The position numbers and the translations under genes were made by a program. Shown piece after piece: positions 7,282 through 14,951 of a stretch of 22,091 bases of DNA (its first letter is position 1; each line of letters begins with the position of its first letter). The notes under the pieces were generated by a model, which searched no databases, was not told the DNA's origin, and worked only from the letters and a program-made list of their open reading frames with translations. The DNA is from an uncultured Clostridia bacterium (GTDB lineage: Bacteria > Bacillota > Clostridia > TANB77 > CAG-508), in the NCBI GenBank assembly GCA_934157205.1, contig CAKPHJ010000021.1, forward strand, positions 1 to 22,091, written 5' to 3'.

Positions 7282-8427
7282 TTAGTCTCCTAAATTAATT
7301 CCAATATCACGTGCTGTTTTTACTAAGTCATCGTCCATTGTAATTTTTCTTAAATTACTTTCTTCTGTATTTCCTGAAACTGCACCTATTTTTTTGTTGT
7401 TTCCAACAACGTCTTCTAAAGATACACTATCCAGTTTACCGTTTTTTATAACTGCTAATGTTCCAAATTTTCCTTCTAATGCAAGTTCCATTGCTTTTGT
7501 TCCATATTTTGTTGATAATACTCTATCAAATGCTGTAGGTGTTCCACCTCTTTGCATATATCCCAAAGTTGTATTTCTTGCTTCTAAGCCAGTTAATTCT
7601 TGCAATTGTTTTGCAATAACTTGTCCTATACCGCCAAGTTTTGTGTTATCTACACCTGTACCATTATTTCTTGTGCCCATAACAGTTAATTCTCCACCTA
7701 TTGGTTTTGCTCCTTCTGCTACAACAACAACACTGAAATTTTTTCCTCTTTTTTTTCTATTTTCAATTTTACTTGCAACTTTGCTTATATCATATGGAAT
7801 TTCTGGTATAAGAGCAACATCAGCTCCTCCAGCTATTGCTGACTCTAAAGCTATCCAACCAGCATATCTTCCCATTACTTCTAAAACCATTATTCTATGA
7901 TGTGTAGCTCCTGTTGTGTGTAGTCTGTCTAATGCTTCCATTGCAACTGAAACAGCTGTATTGTAACCAAAAGTAATTTCAGTACATGCAACATCATTGT
8001 CTATTGTTTTTGGCACACCAATTACGTTGATACCTTTTGTAGAAAAATCTCTTGCTGATTTTTGTGTTCCATCCCCTCCTAAAGTAAATATGCAGTCAAA
8101 TCCAAAATCTTTTATATTTTTAACTGCTTCATCAGATACATCTTTAAATTCTATACTTCCGTCTTCTTTTATAATTTTATAATTGAATAAGTTTGCATTT
8201 GTAGAAGAACCTATAATTGATCCTCCTTTTGGTAATATTCCTGTAGCTTCTCCATGTGCTGCAGTTGTTAATAATTCAAAATCTTTTTTTATTAAACCAT
8301 TGTATCCATCAATTATCCCATAACATTCTATATCATGGTTTTCTGCTGTTTTAACTATAGCTCTTATAACTGCATTAAAACCTGAAACATCTCCACCATT
8401 TGCTAATATTCCTACTTTTTTTAACAT
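7282..8427 (-). CDS. pfkA: 6-phosphofructokinase, ATP-type with PPi-like Lys (G-K subtype)
   Basis: This enzyme phosphorylates fructose 6-phosphate to fructose 1,6-bisphosphate in glycolysis. It has 381 aa, longer than the 319-aa E. coli PfkA. LANGGDVSGFNAVIR at the N-terminus is the nucleotide loop. GGDGT (117-121) has Gly where PPi enzymes have Asp, which indicates ATP use. PKTIDND (139-145) has Lys where bacterial ATP enzymes have Gly, with catalytic Asp143. MGRYAGW is at 185-191. This G-plus-K pairing is typical of the group III / 'mixed' and protist-type ATP enzymes, which usually lack classical allostery. AGGAGGAG lies just before the ATG. A weak hairpin follows the stop. Confidence 0.93.
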   Translation of the reverse strand: MLKKVGILANGGDVSGFNAVIRAIVKTAENHDIECYGIIDGYNGLIKKDFELLTTAAHGEATGILPKGGSIIGSSTNANLFNYKIIKEDGSIEFKDVSDEAVKNIKDFGFDCIFTLGGDGTQKSARDFSTKGINVIGVPKTIDNDVACTEITFGYNTAVSVAMEALDRLHTTGATHHRIMVLEVMGRYAGWIALESAIAGGADVALIPEIPYDISKVASKIENRKKRGKNFSVVVVAEGAKPIGGELTVMGTRNNGTGVDNTKLGGIGQVIAKQLQELTGLEARNTTLGYMQRGGTPTAFDRVLSTKYGTKAMELALEGKFGTLAVIKNGKLDSVSLEDVVGNNKKIGAVSGNTEESNLRKITMDDDLVKTARDIGINLGD

Positions 8428-8583
8428 TTTATCTCCTCCTCTTGTTATTCTTGGTTATTATTCACAGCTTATTATAATTTTGTTTTAAAATTTTATTGTT
8501 ATGTAATTATTAAGTTTTATTTAGCTCTGAATTGTAACTTTTCTTTTTCTATTATATCAATTTTATATTTTTTTACAATACTT

Positions 8584-8961
8584 TTAAAAAATTTTAGGTA
8601 CAAATATTATTAAGCCTATTATAAAAGCTCCTATTGCTAATACAAGAACTGCTCCTGCTGATATATCTTTTATATTTTTTGCTTTATCATCTTTATATGG
8701 TATTATTACATTAACAATTCTTTCTATAGCTGTATTAAAAAGTTCTCCACCTATTACAATTGCAAAACACACAATACATGCAATCCATTCATATTTGTTA
8801 ATTTTAAATATAAAACCTGCTATAATAACCAAAAACATTATAATAATATGAATTTTTACGTTTCTTTCGGCTTTAATTGAAAGACATATTCCATCTATTG
8901 CGTATTTAAAGCTTTTTATGAAATTTTTTAATTTATTTTCTTTTATATTTTTAGTTTCCAT
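8584..8961 (-). CDS. dgkA: Diacylglycerol/undecaprenol kinase
   Basis: A small integral-membrane kinase of 125 aa. In Gram-positives this family mainly phosphorylates undecaprenol, recycling the carrier lipid for wall synthesis. Signature residues: AERNVKIH (31-38) with Glu32, GELFNTAIE (72-80), and the D-x-x-A-G motif KDISAGAVLVLAIGA from 98, with three hydrophobic membrane segments. Length and motifs are those of the prokaryotic DagK family. It is transcribed toward pfkA with 156 bp between them. The upstream 312-bp region holds a strong hairpin at 9091-9125 that may lie in its leader. UdpK is an equally valid name. Confidence 0.92.
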   Translation of the reverse strand: METKNIKENKLKNFIKSFKYAIDGICLSIKAERNVKIHIIIMFLVIIAGFIFKINKYEWIACIVCFAIVIGGELFNTAIERIVNVIIPYKDDKAKNIKDISAGAVLVLAIGAFIIGLIIFVPKIF

Positions 8962-9273
8962 TTTGCCTTCTTTCTATTAATTAAATTTATATAGATTATT
9001 TTATAATAAAATGCAAATAAACTCAATACCTTATACTTTAAAAGTATTTAACAAAAATTACTTAAGCAGCATTCTTGACACATGTAAAGAAAGAGCCTAT
9101 TCTGAATAAATCAGAATAAGCTCTTGAGAATGTTACTTTTTCATTTTTACAATAATATTTTTTTATAAAAATATTATAATTCTAATATGAAATTTAAATG
9201 TCGTAAAATGTCAATACAATAATTCATCGATTTATGTAATAATTAATGTAATTTCATAATTAAGGTGAGTGCT
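8962..9273. other. Divergent intergenic region with a conserved-looking hairpin
   Basis: This 312-bp region lies between dgkA (minus) and a small plus-strand regulator. It is AT-rich with no plausible gene. The only clear structure is a 15-bp inverted repeat at 9091-9125, described separately. Promoters for both genes must lie here, but I cannot assign them with confidence. Confidence 0.6.
9091..9125 (-). terminator. 15-bp hairpin, terminator or leader element
   Basis: Arms 9091-9105 and 9111-9125 pair over 15 bp with a 5-base loop. The single imperfection is a G-U pair when read on the minus strand but a C-A mismatch on the plus strand, so it acts more likely in minus-strand RNA. The T tract after it (CTCTTTCTTT) is weak. 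It would sit about 130 bases upstream of dgkA, as an attenuator or part of a small RNA. Confidence 0.5.
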
Positions 9274-9480
9274 ATGATAAAAGAAAAGAGAAAATCTAAA
9301 AGTTATACACAAGAACAAATGTCAAAACGACTTGGAATAAGTTTAAGGCAATATGTTCGAATCGACAATGAAGAAGATTTGCCAAGAAGAGATGTTCTAA
9401 AAAATCTTATATTAGAACTTGAGTTAACAAACGAAGAAATTGGTGAATATATAAGAAAAATAACAGAAAAAACAGCCTAA
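9274..9480 (+). CDS. Small XRE-type HTH regulator
   Basis: The 68-aa protein is a bare helix-turn-helix domain of the XRE/Cro family. YTQEQMSKRLGISLRQYVRIDN forms helices 2 and 3, followed by a short acidic C-terminus with a possible dimer helix. The ATG at 9274 is preceded by AAGGTGAG; a GTG at 9265 would add three residues but lies inside the ribosome binding site. It is one of the few plus-strand genes and converges on spoIIIAH with a shared terminator. No partner gene is beside it, so targets are unknown. Confidence 0.8.
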   Translation: MIKEKRKSKSYTQEQMSKRLGISLRQYVRIDNEEDLPRRDVLKNLILELELTNEEIGEYIRKITEKTA

Positions 9481-9509
9481 AATTAAAATTATAAGCTGTT
9501 AATTTTTTT
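9471..9509. terminator. Bidirectional terminator between the XRE gene and spoIIIAH
   Basis: AACAGC (9471-9476) pairs with GCTGTT (9495-9500). It is followed by seven T on the plus strand (9503-9509) and, read on the minus strand, by a six-T run. It includes the stop codon of the XRE gene and lies just after the spoIIIAH stop at 9515, so it can end both convergent transcripts. Confidence 0.7.
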
Positions 9510-9514
9510 ACACT

Positions 9515-10234
9515 CTACTTAGTAGCTATATGTATATTTTCAACATTTGCTTTTAGTTCTCTTGAAATTATATTTTGTATTTGAGCCACTTCATCTTGTT
9601 TTATATTTTCAGTTCCAATTATCACACTAATACTTTCTCCATTTACAAAAACTATGTTGTTTTCAAAGCCTTTTGTTTTTATTAAATTTTCACAAATCAT
9701 TATACTATTTTTAATTTCATTTATTTTTTGAATTTCTTGAGTCGCCGTTTGTTTTTGTGTTTCTAAAGAATTAGAACTATTTAAAACTTTTTCATATGTT
9801 TCTATCATCTGAGAATACATTGTGTCTCTATCTAATTTAGATTTTTGAAAATAATCATCACTATTATTACTATTTGTTTGAATAGTTATGTTTTCTTGTT
9901 CACTAGTATTTTCATTATTTAAAGTATTTTGAGAATCTGTATTATTATAATTTTCGGTATTTTCGCTATTAGTTTCATTCTTAGATTCTACATTATTATT
10001 TTCACTACTATTTTCATTATTTGTTTCTGTAATTTCAGTTTCATTTGCAATATCATTACTACTAACTAAAGTTGCATCTCCAATATCAGCTACTTTTGTT
10101 CCATCATTTGAATCCATTTTTACGCTTGTAGCAACCGCATTATTAGGGTTTGTAGTATAATTTAAATATCCTGCTGTCATAATCATTAAAGCTATTACAT
10201 AAACTAAAATTTGATTTTTCTTAAAAATTTTCAT
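9515..10234 (-). CDS. spoIIIAH: SpoIIIAH, mother-cell partner of SpoIIQ
   Basis: SpoIIIAH sits in the mother-cell membrane and its outer YscJ/FliF-like ring domain binds SpoIIQ across the intermembrane space. It has 239 aa: one N-terminal membrane segment (about 8-24), an Asn/Ser/Thr/Glu-rich linker (about 60-125), and the C-terminal domain beginning YFQKSKLDRDTMYSQMIETYEKVL and ending in VFVNGESISVIIGTENIKQDEVAQIQNIISRELKANVENIHIATK. It is the last gene of the operon, 24 bp after spoIIIAG. Its low-complexity linker resembles that of SpoIIQ in this window. Confidence 0.95.
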   Translation of the reverse strand: MKIFKKNQILVYVIALMIMTAGYLNYTTNPNNAVATSVKMDSNDGTKVADIGDATLVSSNDIANETEITETNNENSSENNNVESKNETNSENTENYNNTDSQNTLNNENTSEQENITIQTNSNNSDDYFQKSKLDRDTMYSQMIETYEKVLNSSNSLETQKQTATQEIQKINEIKNSIMICENLIKTKGFENNIVFVNGESISVIIGTENIKQDEVAQIQNIISRELKANVENIHIATK

Positions 10235-10258
10235 ATGTTTTTATTCCCTTCTAAAATA

Positions 10259-10885
10259 TTAATTCATTTCAAAAACTTGTATTTTATGTACTGCAAGACC
10301 TGTCACCGCTTCTACCGCTTGAATAATATTTGTTTTTACATTCACATTACTCGCACCTTTAGCAGTAATTATTGCACCTTCAATTTTAGGTTGAATTACT
10401 TTTTGAGTTATAGGAGTTTTTTCTCCATTTTCCTCTTTATACACAATATCTTTTTTTGTATCAGTTTCCTGTGTTTTTCTTGTTCCACCTGATGTATCAT
10501 TTTCTTCTATATTACTTACTTTGGAGTCTTCATTATACATAGCTATTATTTGATTAGATTCAGAATAATTTACAAAAACTTTTACATCACCTACACCTTC
10601 TATTTTTGACAAAATATTTTCCAATTTTGCCTCAATTTCATTACTAGAATCATTTATTGTGCCATTACTGTTGTTGTTTATTTCATTTACAGATTCTGCT
10701 AACTTTTTGGAATCTAAAGTATTTTGTTCTTTATTGCTCTTTTTATCCCCATTCCAAACTATGTTTATAATTACAATTGTGATAATAAGTAATACTATAA
10801 AAAATACTAAATTTTCTATTTTTTTCTTGTCATTTCCTGTTTCGCTTTTATCCTTTGAAAACATATTTAATTTATTTTTAAACAT
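10259..10885 (-). CDS. spoIIIAG: SpoIIIAG, ring-forming channel protein
   Basis: SpoIIIAG forms the large ring of the channel in the mother-cell membrane. The 208 aa include one membrane segment (about 24-43), a linker with many Asn and Ser, and the C-terminal ring-building motif domain (LENILSKIEGVGDVKVFVNYSES, then the insertion region with DTSGGTRKTQETDTKKD, then QKVIQPKIEGAIITAKGASNVNVKTNIIQAVEAVTGL). All are family hallmarks. It overlaps the end of spoIIIAF by 19 bp, indicating coupled translation. Confidence 0.96.
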   Translation of the reverse strand: MFKNKLNMFSKDKSETGNDKKKIENLVFFIVLLIITIVIINIVWNGDKKSNKEQNTLDSKKLAESVNEINNNSNGTINDSSNEIEAKLENILSKIEGVGDVKVFVNYSESNQIIAMYNEDSKVSNIEENDTSGGTRKTQETDTKKDIVYKEENGEKTPITQKVIQPKIEGAIITAKGASNVNVKTNIIQAVEAVTGLAVHKIQVFEMN

Positions 10886-11493
10886 TTTTCACTCACCCCA
10901 TATTCTTCTACTAAAAATTTTTTTATATTTTGAATATCTGTGTTTTCTATGTTAGTATTTTCTGCTTTTTCTTCTTTTATTTCTATTGGTTTTATTTTTT
11001 GTACTTGTACTACAATTTTATTTTCTATACTTTCATCTTGTTCATTATTTTTCGAGTTTTCTTGATTTTCTAAATTTTTTTCTAAATTTAATTTAATTAA
11101 ATTTATTTTTGTTTCATTTTCATTGTTTGATATTTTAGCATTAACTTTACATTTCAAAACTTTATATCCTTTTTCCTCTATTTTTTTTGTAATATCTTTT
11201 TGCAATTCTTCTATATACAATTCTTCAATTCTATTATCCATAGATGTTTGATTAACACTAACACTTGTTGCTACTGTATTTACATATGCATCTATATTTC
11301 CAATATATAATTTATCTTTGTTTTTAATTATTGGAGATACTATTGTAAATATAACATACAGTCCCATGACCATTCTTACATATTTTTTTGTTTTATTATT
11401 GGGTAAAACCATTTCTAAAATAGAAACAATTACAATACTTAGTCCTAACCCTTTTGCCCATGAACTTAAAAAATTAATCACCTTTATTTTCAT
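10867..11493 (-). CDS. spoIIIAF: SpoIIIAF
   Basis: Component of the SpoIIIA complex. The protein has two membrane segments at the N-terminus (about 12-31 and 41-57, SIVIVSILEMVLPNNKTKKYVRMVMGLYVIFTIVSPI, the family signature) and a soluble C-terminal part resembling the ring-building domain. The ATG at 11493 touches the AAGGGG directly. A GTG at 11481, giving MINFLSSWAKG, resembles homologous N-termini and may be the true start with 204 aa. If spoIIIAE ends after its frameshift at 11511, the gap to this start is only 17 bp, normal operon spacing. Confidence 0.93.
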   Translation of the reverse strand: MKIKVINFLSSWAKGLGLSIVIVSILEMVLPNNKTKKYVRMVMGLYVIFTIVSPIIKNKDKLYIGNIDAYVNTVATSVSVNQTSMDNRIEELYIEELQKDITKKIEEKGYKVLKCKVNAKISNNENETKINLIKLNLEKNLENQENSKNNEQDESIENKIVVQVQKIKPIEIKEEKAENTNIENTDIQNIKKFLVEEYGVSEKCLKIN

Positions 11494-11510
11494 CCCCTTC
11501 TTAAAATTTA

Positions 11511-12669
11511 TTATCTGTACATCATTCCACTATTAGAAATTTTAAGAATTAATGCTGTTCCGAATAATTATCATAAAAGAAATTGCAAATAATATTGCTA
11601 AAAAAATTTTAAATACATCACTAATTTGTTCTAATAAAACAGTAATATTTTTTTCAGCTATTGGTTCTACTAATGCAGTTAAAACCTTATATGCTATTGT
11701 TATAGTACTTAATTTAATTATTGGCATTATAACAATTCCGATTATTACTATTACTCCTACCATTCCTACTGCATTTTTTAAAACAATTCCACACCCTAAA
11801 ACTGTATCTACACTGTCTGACAATATTTTTCCTACAACTGGTATTGCAGAACTAACAATTGCCTTTGTAGTTTTGGCTGTTATTCCATCAACACTACTAG
11901 ATAATGTACCTTCAAGTGAAACAACACCAACAAATATTGTAAGTATTGTTCCTAGTACCCATACTACTCCAGATTTTAATAGTTTTGATATTCTATCTAT
12001 TTGTACTCTATCTGATAATTTAGATATTATAATTAAACTTGCAATAACTAAAACTAATGGTATTATTATATTTTGAAGTATATTTCCAATAAAATTTATC
12101 ATAAATAAAATTATTGGTTCAATAACACTACTTGTTACAATACTACCTGTATACATCATAAGAGTTATTAATATTGGCACTAACATGTTCATAAAAGCTA
12201 CTAAATCTGTTACAGTATTTTTTACCATTTTTAAAACTTCAGAAAAATTAGTCATTATTATAGTTACTATTAATATATATTGAACATAATATATCAATTT
12301 TGATATTTCATTATTTTCTAAACTATCACTAACAGATTTTAAAATTGTATGTATTACTATAATTACTAAAATAATTACTATTGATTTTAATGAATTTACA
12401 AACTCTTTTTCAAATAAATTTAATATCTTTTTTCCTATACTTGCATTATCAACCTGTCCTTGTATGCTATTATTAAATATATTTTGAATATTAAGATTTT
12501 CATCATCAAAAAAATCTCCTGCATATTCTTTTGTAGCATTTATAAAATCATATATACCAAAATCCTTTTGCTGTTCTTCAATAATTTTATTATTGTTTTG
12601 TGCATATGATATTGGAATTATTAAAAAAAACAAAACTAAAAATATAAGAATTTTTTTTAATATGTACAT
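11511..12669 (-). CDS. spoIIIAE: SpoIIIAE, polytopic channel subunit, with a +1 frameshift at CGG near its end
   Basis: SpoIIIAE is the main multi-spanning membrane protein of the feeding-tube complex. It has a signal peptide (MYILKKILIFLVLFFLIIPISYAQ) and then about six to eight hydrophobic segments from residue 85 on. Read conventionally it is 375 aa, ending at 11542 in MIIIRNSINS. The Arg there is the only in-frame CGG (11560-11562, codon 370). Skipping the C gives GTALILKISNSGMMYR and stops at 11511. This continues the last membrane helix, ends in the basic tail expected of the family, gives 385 aa (B. subtilis about 399), and brings the stop to within 17 bp of spoIIIAF. AAAGG precedes the ATG by eight bases. 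Confidence 0.85.
11560..11562 (-). other. +1 frameshift site in spoIIIAE (CGG, codon 370)
   Basis: Coding strand: ATA ATT ATT CGG AAC AGC. Skipping C gives ATT ATT GGA ACA GCA TTA, which extends the final hydrophobic helix. The unshifted frame ends after six polar residues. This is less obvious than the others because both frames stop soon; the C-terminal hydrophobicity and operon spacing decide it. Confidence 0.75.
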
Positions 12670-12707
12670 TATTTTAACCTTTCTAAAATATAAAATATTA
12701 TCAACAA

Positions 12708-13097
12708 CTAATTTGGCAATATATTTAATATAATTTCTAAAAGACTTGAAATTATGGGAATAGACATAGAAATTATAATTATTTTACTGCCAATTTCTAT
12801 TTTGCTTGCTATTGCACTTTCTCCAGAATCTTTGCAAATACTAACCGCAAATTCTGAAAGAAATGCTATTCCTGTAATTTTTATTAGTAAAGTAATAAAT
12901 GCACTATTAATAGATGTTTTGCTTGATATTGTTTGAATTAATTGAATTATTTTAGACAGTTTATCTAAACTTAGTATTAAAATAAGCATTCCTGCAAGTA
13001 AACTTATATAAATAGCAAATTCTGGTTTATATTGTTTTAATAAAATAATAATTACCAACGCTATAAATGCTATACCAATAATTTTTATAATTTCCAT
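12708..13097 (-). CDS. spoIIIAD: SpoIIIAD
   Basis: Small polytopic membrane protein (129 aa) of the SpoIIIA complex, with four hydrophobic segments. The family is recognised by EIIKIIGIAFIALVIIILLKQYKPEFAIYISL at the start and GIAFLSEFAVSICKDSGESAIASKIE in the second half, the latter shared with SpoIIIAC-type sequences. It lies 38 bp upstream of spoIIIAE and 23 bp after spoIIIAC, in operon order. Confidence 0.96.
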   Translation of the reverse strand: MEIIKIIGIAFIALVIIILLKQYKPEFAIYISLLAGMLILILSLDKLSKIIQLIQTISSKTSINSAFITLLIKITGIAFLSEFAVSICKDSGESAIASKIEIGSKIIIISMSIPIISSLLEIILNILPN

Positions 13098-13120
13098 TTT
13101 TATTCTTCCCTACATATAAA

Positions 13121-13324
13121 TTACAAAGAAAAAATTGTTCTTACAGTATTAAATAAAGTACTTATTTCTTTTATTACCATTGTTAATACAATTATTAACC
13201 CAGCTAAAGTTGTCATCATGGCTTGGTCTTCTCTTCCTGCTCTTACCAAAACTTGATGAAGTACTGCTACTAAAATTCCAATTGCAGCAATTTTAAATAA
13301 TAAATTTATATCCAAAACTTTCAC
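13121..13324 (-). CDS. spoIIIAC: SpoIIIAC
   Basis: A 67-aa membrane protein with two hydrophobic segments. LLFKIAAIGILVAVLHQVLVRAGREDQAMMTTLAGLIIVLTMV is the strongly conserved core of the SpoIIIAC family, and length and position in the operon fit. AAAGGAAAG precedes the ATG. It starts 53 bp after spoIIIAB. Confidence 0.97.
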   Translation of the reverse strand: MKVLDINLLFKIAAIGILVAVLHQVLVRAGREDQAMMTTLAGLIIVLTMVIKEISTLFNTVRTIFSL

Positions 13325-13377
13325 TTTCCTTTCTCATATAATATAATTTAATTTTAATCAATACAAATTTGTTTATT

Positions 13378-13884
13378 TTAAAATAATATTATTACAATAG
13401 CAAGTCCAATAGTTGTGCCTAATTTGCAATATAATTTTTCATTTTTCATTTTTTCTTCATATGCTTCTTTTATTTGATTTTCAAGAAAATTTTGAGTTAC
13501 ATCAATTTGGCTAATTTGACCTTTAGCATCAGTTTGTCCTAACAATTTTGACAAGTTTTTTAGTATTTCAATGTCTTCTTTGTTTAGATAAGATTCTTTT
13601 TTTATAGATTCTTCCCATGCAATATTAGCATTTTCAAATTTCATTTTTTCTTTGGCTGTTTTAAAAATTTTTCCTATGTTGCCTCCTATCTTATTTGATA
13701 TTTCATCAAATATTTCTGGAATAGGTGAATATGTATAATTTATTTTTGTTTTAAATATATTTAGTGCAATTTTCATATTTTCAAGTTCTACTAATCTATT
13801 TTTATACTTCATAGATAATTTTCTACCCAAAATAGTACTTAAAACAAAAACTATAACTAGCATAATATATTTAATTATATTCAT
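13378..13884 (-). CDS. spoIIIAB: SpoIIIAB
   Basis: A 168-aa SpoIIIA complex subunit with a membrane segment at each end and a helical soluble middle. The N-terminal TILGRKLSMKYKNRLVELENMKIALNIFKTKINYTYSPIPEIFDEI pattern is the family signature; the fold resembles type II secretion GspF domains. AAAAGGGG precedes the ATG. The 133 bp between it and the end of spoIIIAA (13885-14017) is very AT-rich. It contains only short open frames without ribosome binding sites and may be the eroded tail of spoIIIAA. Confidence 0.93.
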   Translation of the reverse strand: MNIIKYIMLVIVFVLSTILGRKLSMKYKNRLVELENMKIALNIFKTKINYTYSPIPEIFDEISNKIGGNIGKIFKTAKEKMKFENANIAWEESIKKESYLNKEDIEILKNLSKLLGQTDAKGQISQIDVTQNFLENQIKEAYEEKMKNEKLYCKLGTTIGLAIVIILF

Positions 13885-14017
13885 TTTTACCCCTTTTCAT
13901 AATAGCTTTATTATATTAGCTGCTTGTTTTTCAATAATATTATATGCATCATATTTTTGATATAGAACAAATTTTAAATTTTTTATTTTTTATATAAAAG
14001 AAATATATCATTTTTTA

Positions 14018-14888
14018 TTATATAAAAAATATTTTTTCTATTGTTTTATTTTCTAGTAATTTATTTACTTCTATATTGTTTTTTACATCTTCCAAACTAT
14101 TTCCATGCATTGTAAATATTCCTTTAACACCAGAATGCATTGCTTGTCCGAATTGCTATCACATCTTCTTTAGAGCCTATTTCATCACATGCAATAACTT
14201 CTGGTGCCATAGAACGAATAAGCATTTTTATGCCTTCACATTTAGAAACATTTTCAATAATATCTGTTCTTATACCTATATCATTTTGAGGAGCTCCTCT
14301 ATACATTGCTGCTATTTCACCTCTTTCGTCAACAACGCCACATGTTTTGCCACTAAAATTTAAGCTTCCTATACCATTGCTTATGTTTTTTATTAAATCT
14401 CTTAATATAGTAGTTTTCCCCCTTCCTGGAGGGGCAACTATTAATGTATTAAAAACTGTATTATTATTAATATCTATAATTTCTTTTAAGATTTTTTTAC
14501 TACAATCAATAACTTGTCTAGCTATTCTAAAATTTAAGCTTGTTATGTATTTTATGTTTTTTATTTTATTATTTTCAATAACAGCTGTACCTGTTATTCC
14601 AATTCTATGTCCTCCTTTTATGGTTATATATCCATTACAAATTTGATTTGTATATGCATATATTGAATTGTCACATATTCTTTCTAATATTTGCAAAATT
14701 TCTTCACTACTTATTTTATATTCAATTAATATATCTACTTGTCTAAGTTTTAACAATATTGGTCTATTTACACGTATTCTTATTTCTTGTAATTCTTTTT
14801 CAATATTTTGATTTTGCTCAAATGCTATTTTTAATAAATTATATATATTAATAGGAAAATAATTAATTATATCATTATAAATATTCAT
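14018..14888 (-). CDS. spoIIIAA: SpoIIIAA ATPase, with a +1 frameshift at CGG
   Basis: SpoIIIAA is the cytoplasmic AAA/VirB11-like ATPase thought to power the SpoIIIA-SpoIIQ channel. I place the start at 14888 (MNIYNDIINYF), where GGAG lies eight bases upstream; an ATG at 14915 opens a longer frame without a site. Walker A APPGRGKTT is at 152-160, then GVVDERGEIAA, and Walker B region EVIACDEIGSKEDVIAI. In-frame CGG at codon 247 (14148-14150) would lead to TSNAFWC and stop. Skipping its C gives GQAMHSGVKGIFTMHGNSLEDV, the conserved sensor region with the family's T-x-H-G, and ends at 14018, for 289 aa (B. subtilis about 307). The extreme C-terminus is slightly short. Confidence 0.88.
14148..14150 (-). 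other. +1 frameshift site in spoIIIAA (CGG, codon 247)
   Basis: Coding strand: ATA GCA ATT CGG ACA AGC. Skipping C gives GCA ATT GGA CAA GCA ATG (A-I-G-Q-A-M) and the conserved THG region. The unshifted frame stops after seven more codons. Confidence 0.87.
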
Positions 14889-14903
14889 ATGTTCATCTCC
14901 ATT

Positions 14904-14937
14904 AAAAAAAAACATATAATAATATATGTTTTTTTTT
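14904..14937. terminator. AT-rich palindrome with A/T tracts, bidirectional terminator
   Basis: A perfect 15-bp palindromic stem (9 A/T pairs plus CATATA/TATATG) with a 4-base loop starts 15 bp downstream of the stop at 14952, followed by a T run on either strand. It can end the transcript of the large unknown gene. The -10 of the spoIIIA promoter lies inside it. Confidence 0.6.
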
Positions 14938-14948
14938 ATAAAATATTC
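14921..14948 (-). promoter_or_regulatory. Sigma-E promoter of the spoIIIA operon
   Basis: Minus strand: GAATATT (14942-14948) matches the sigma-E -35 KMATATT fully. After a 13-base spacer, CATATATT (14921-14928) matches CATACANT at seven of eight positions. Transcription would start about 26 bases before the spoIIIAA ATG. spoIIIA is a known sigma-E operon in B. subtilis, so element and location agree. Confidence 0.75.
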
Positions 14949-14951
14949 TAA

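Noticed and set aside
13885..14017. A small gene between spoIIIAA and spoIIIAB
   Set aside because: Short open frames exist in all three phases, but none has a ribosome binding site or recognisable product; the composition is almost pure A/T.
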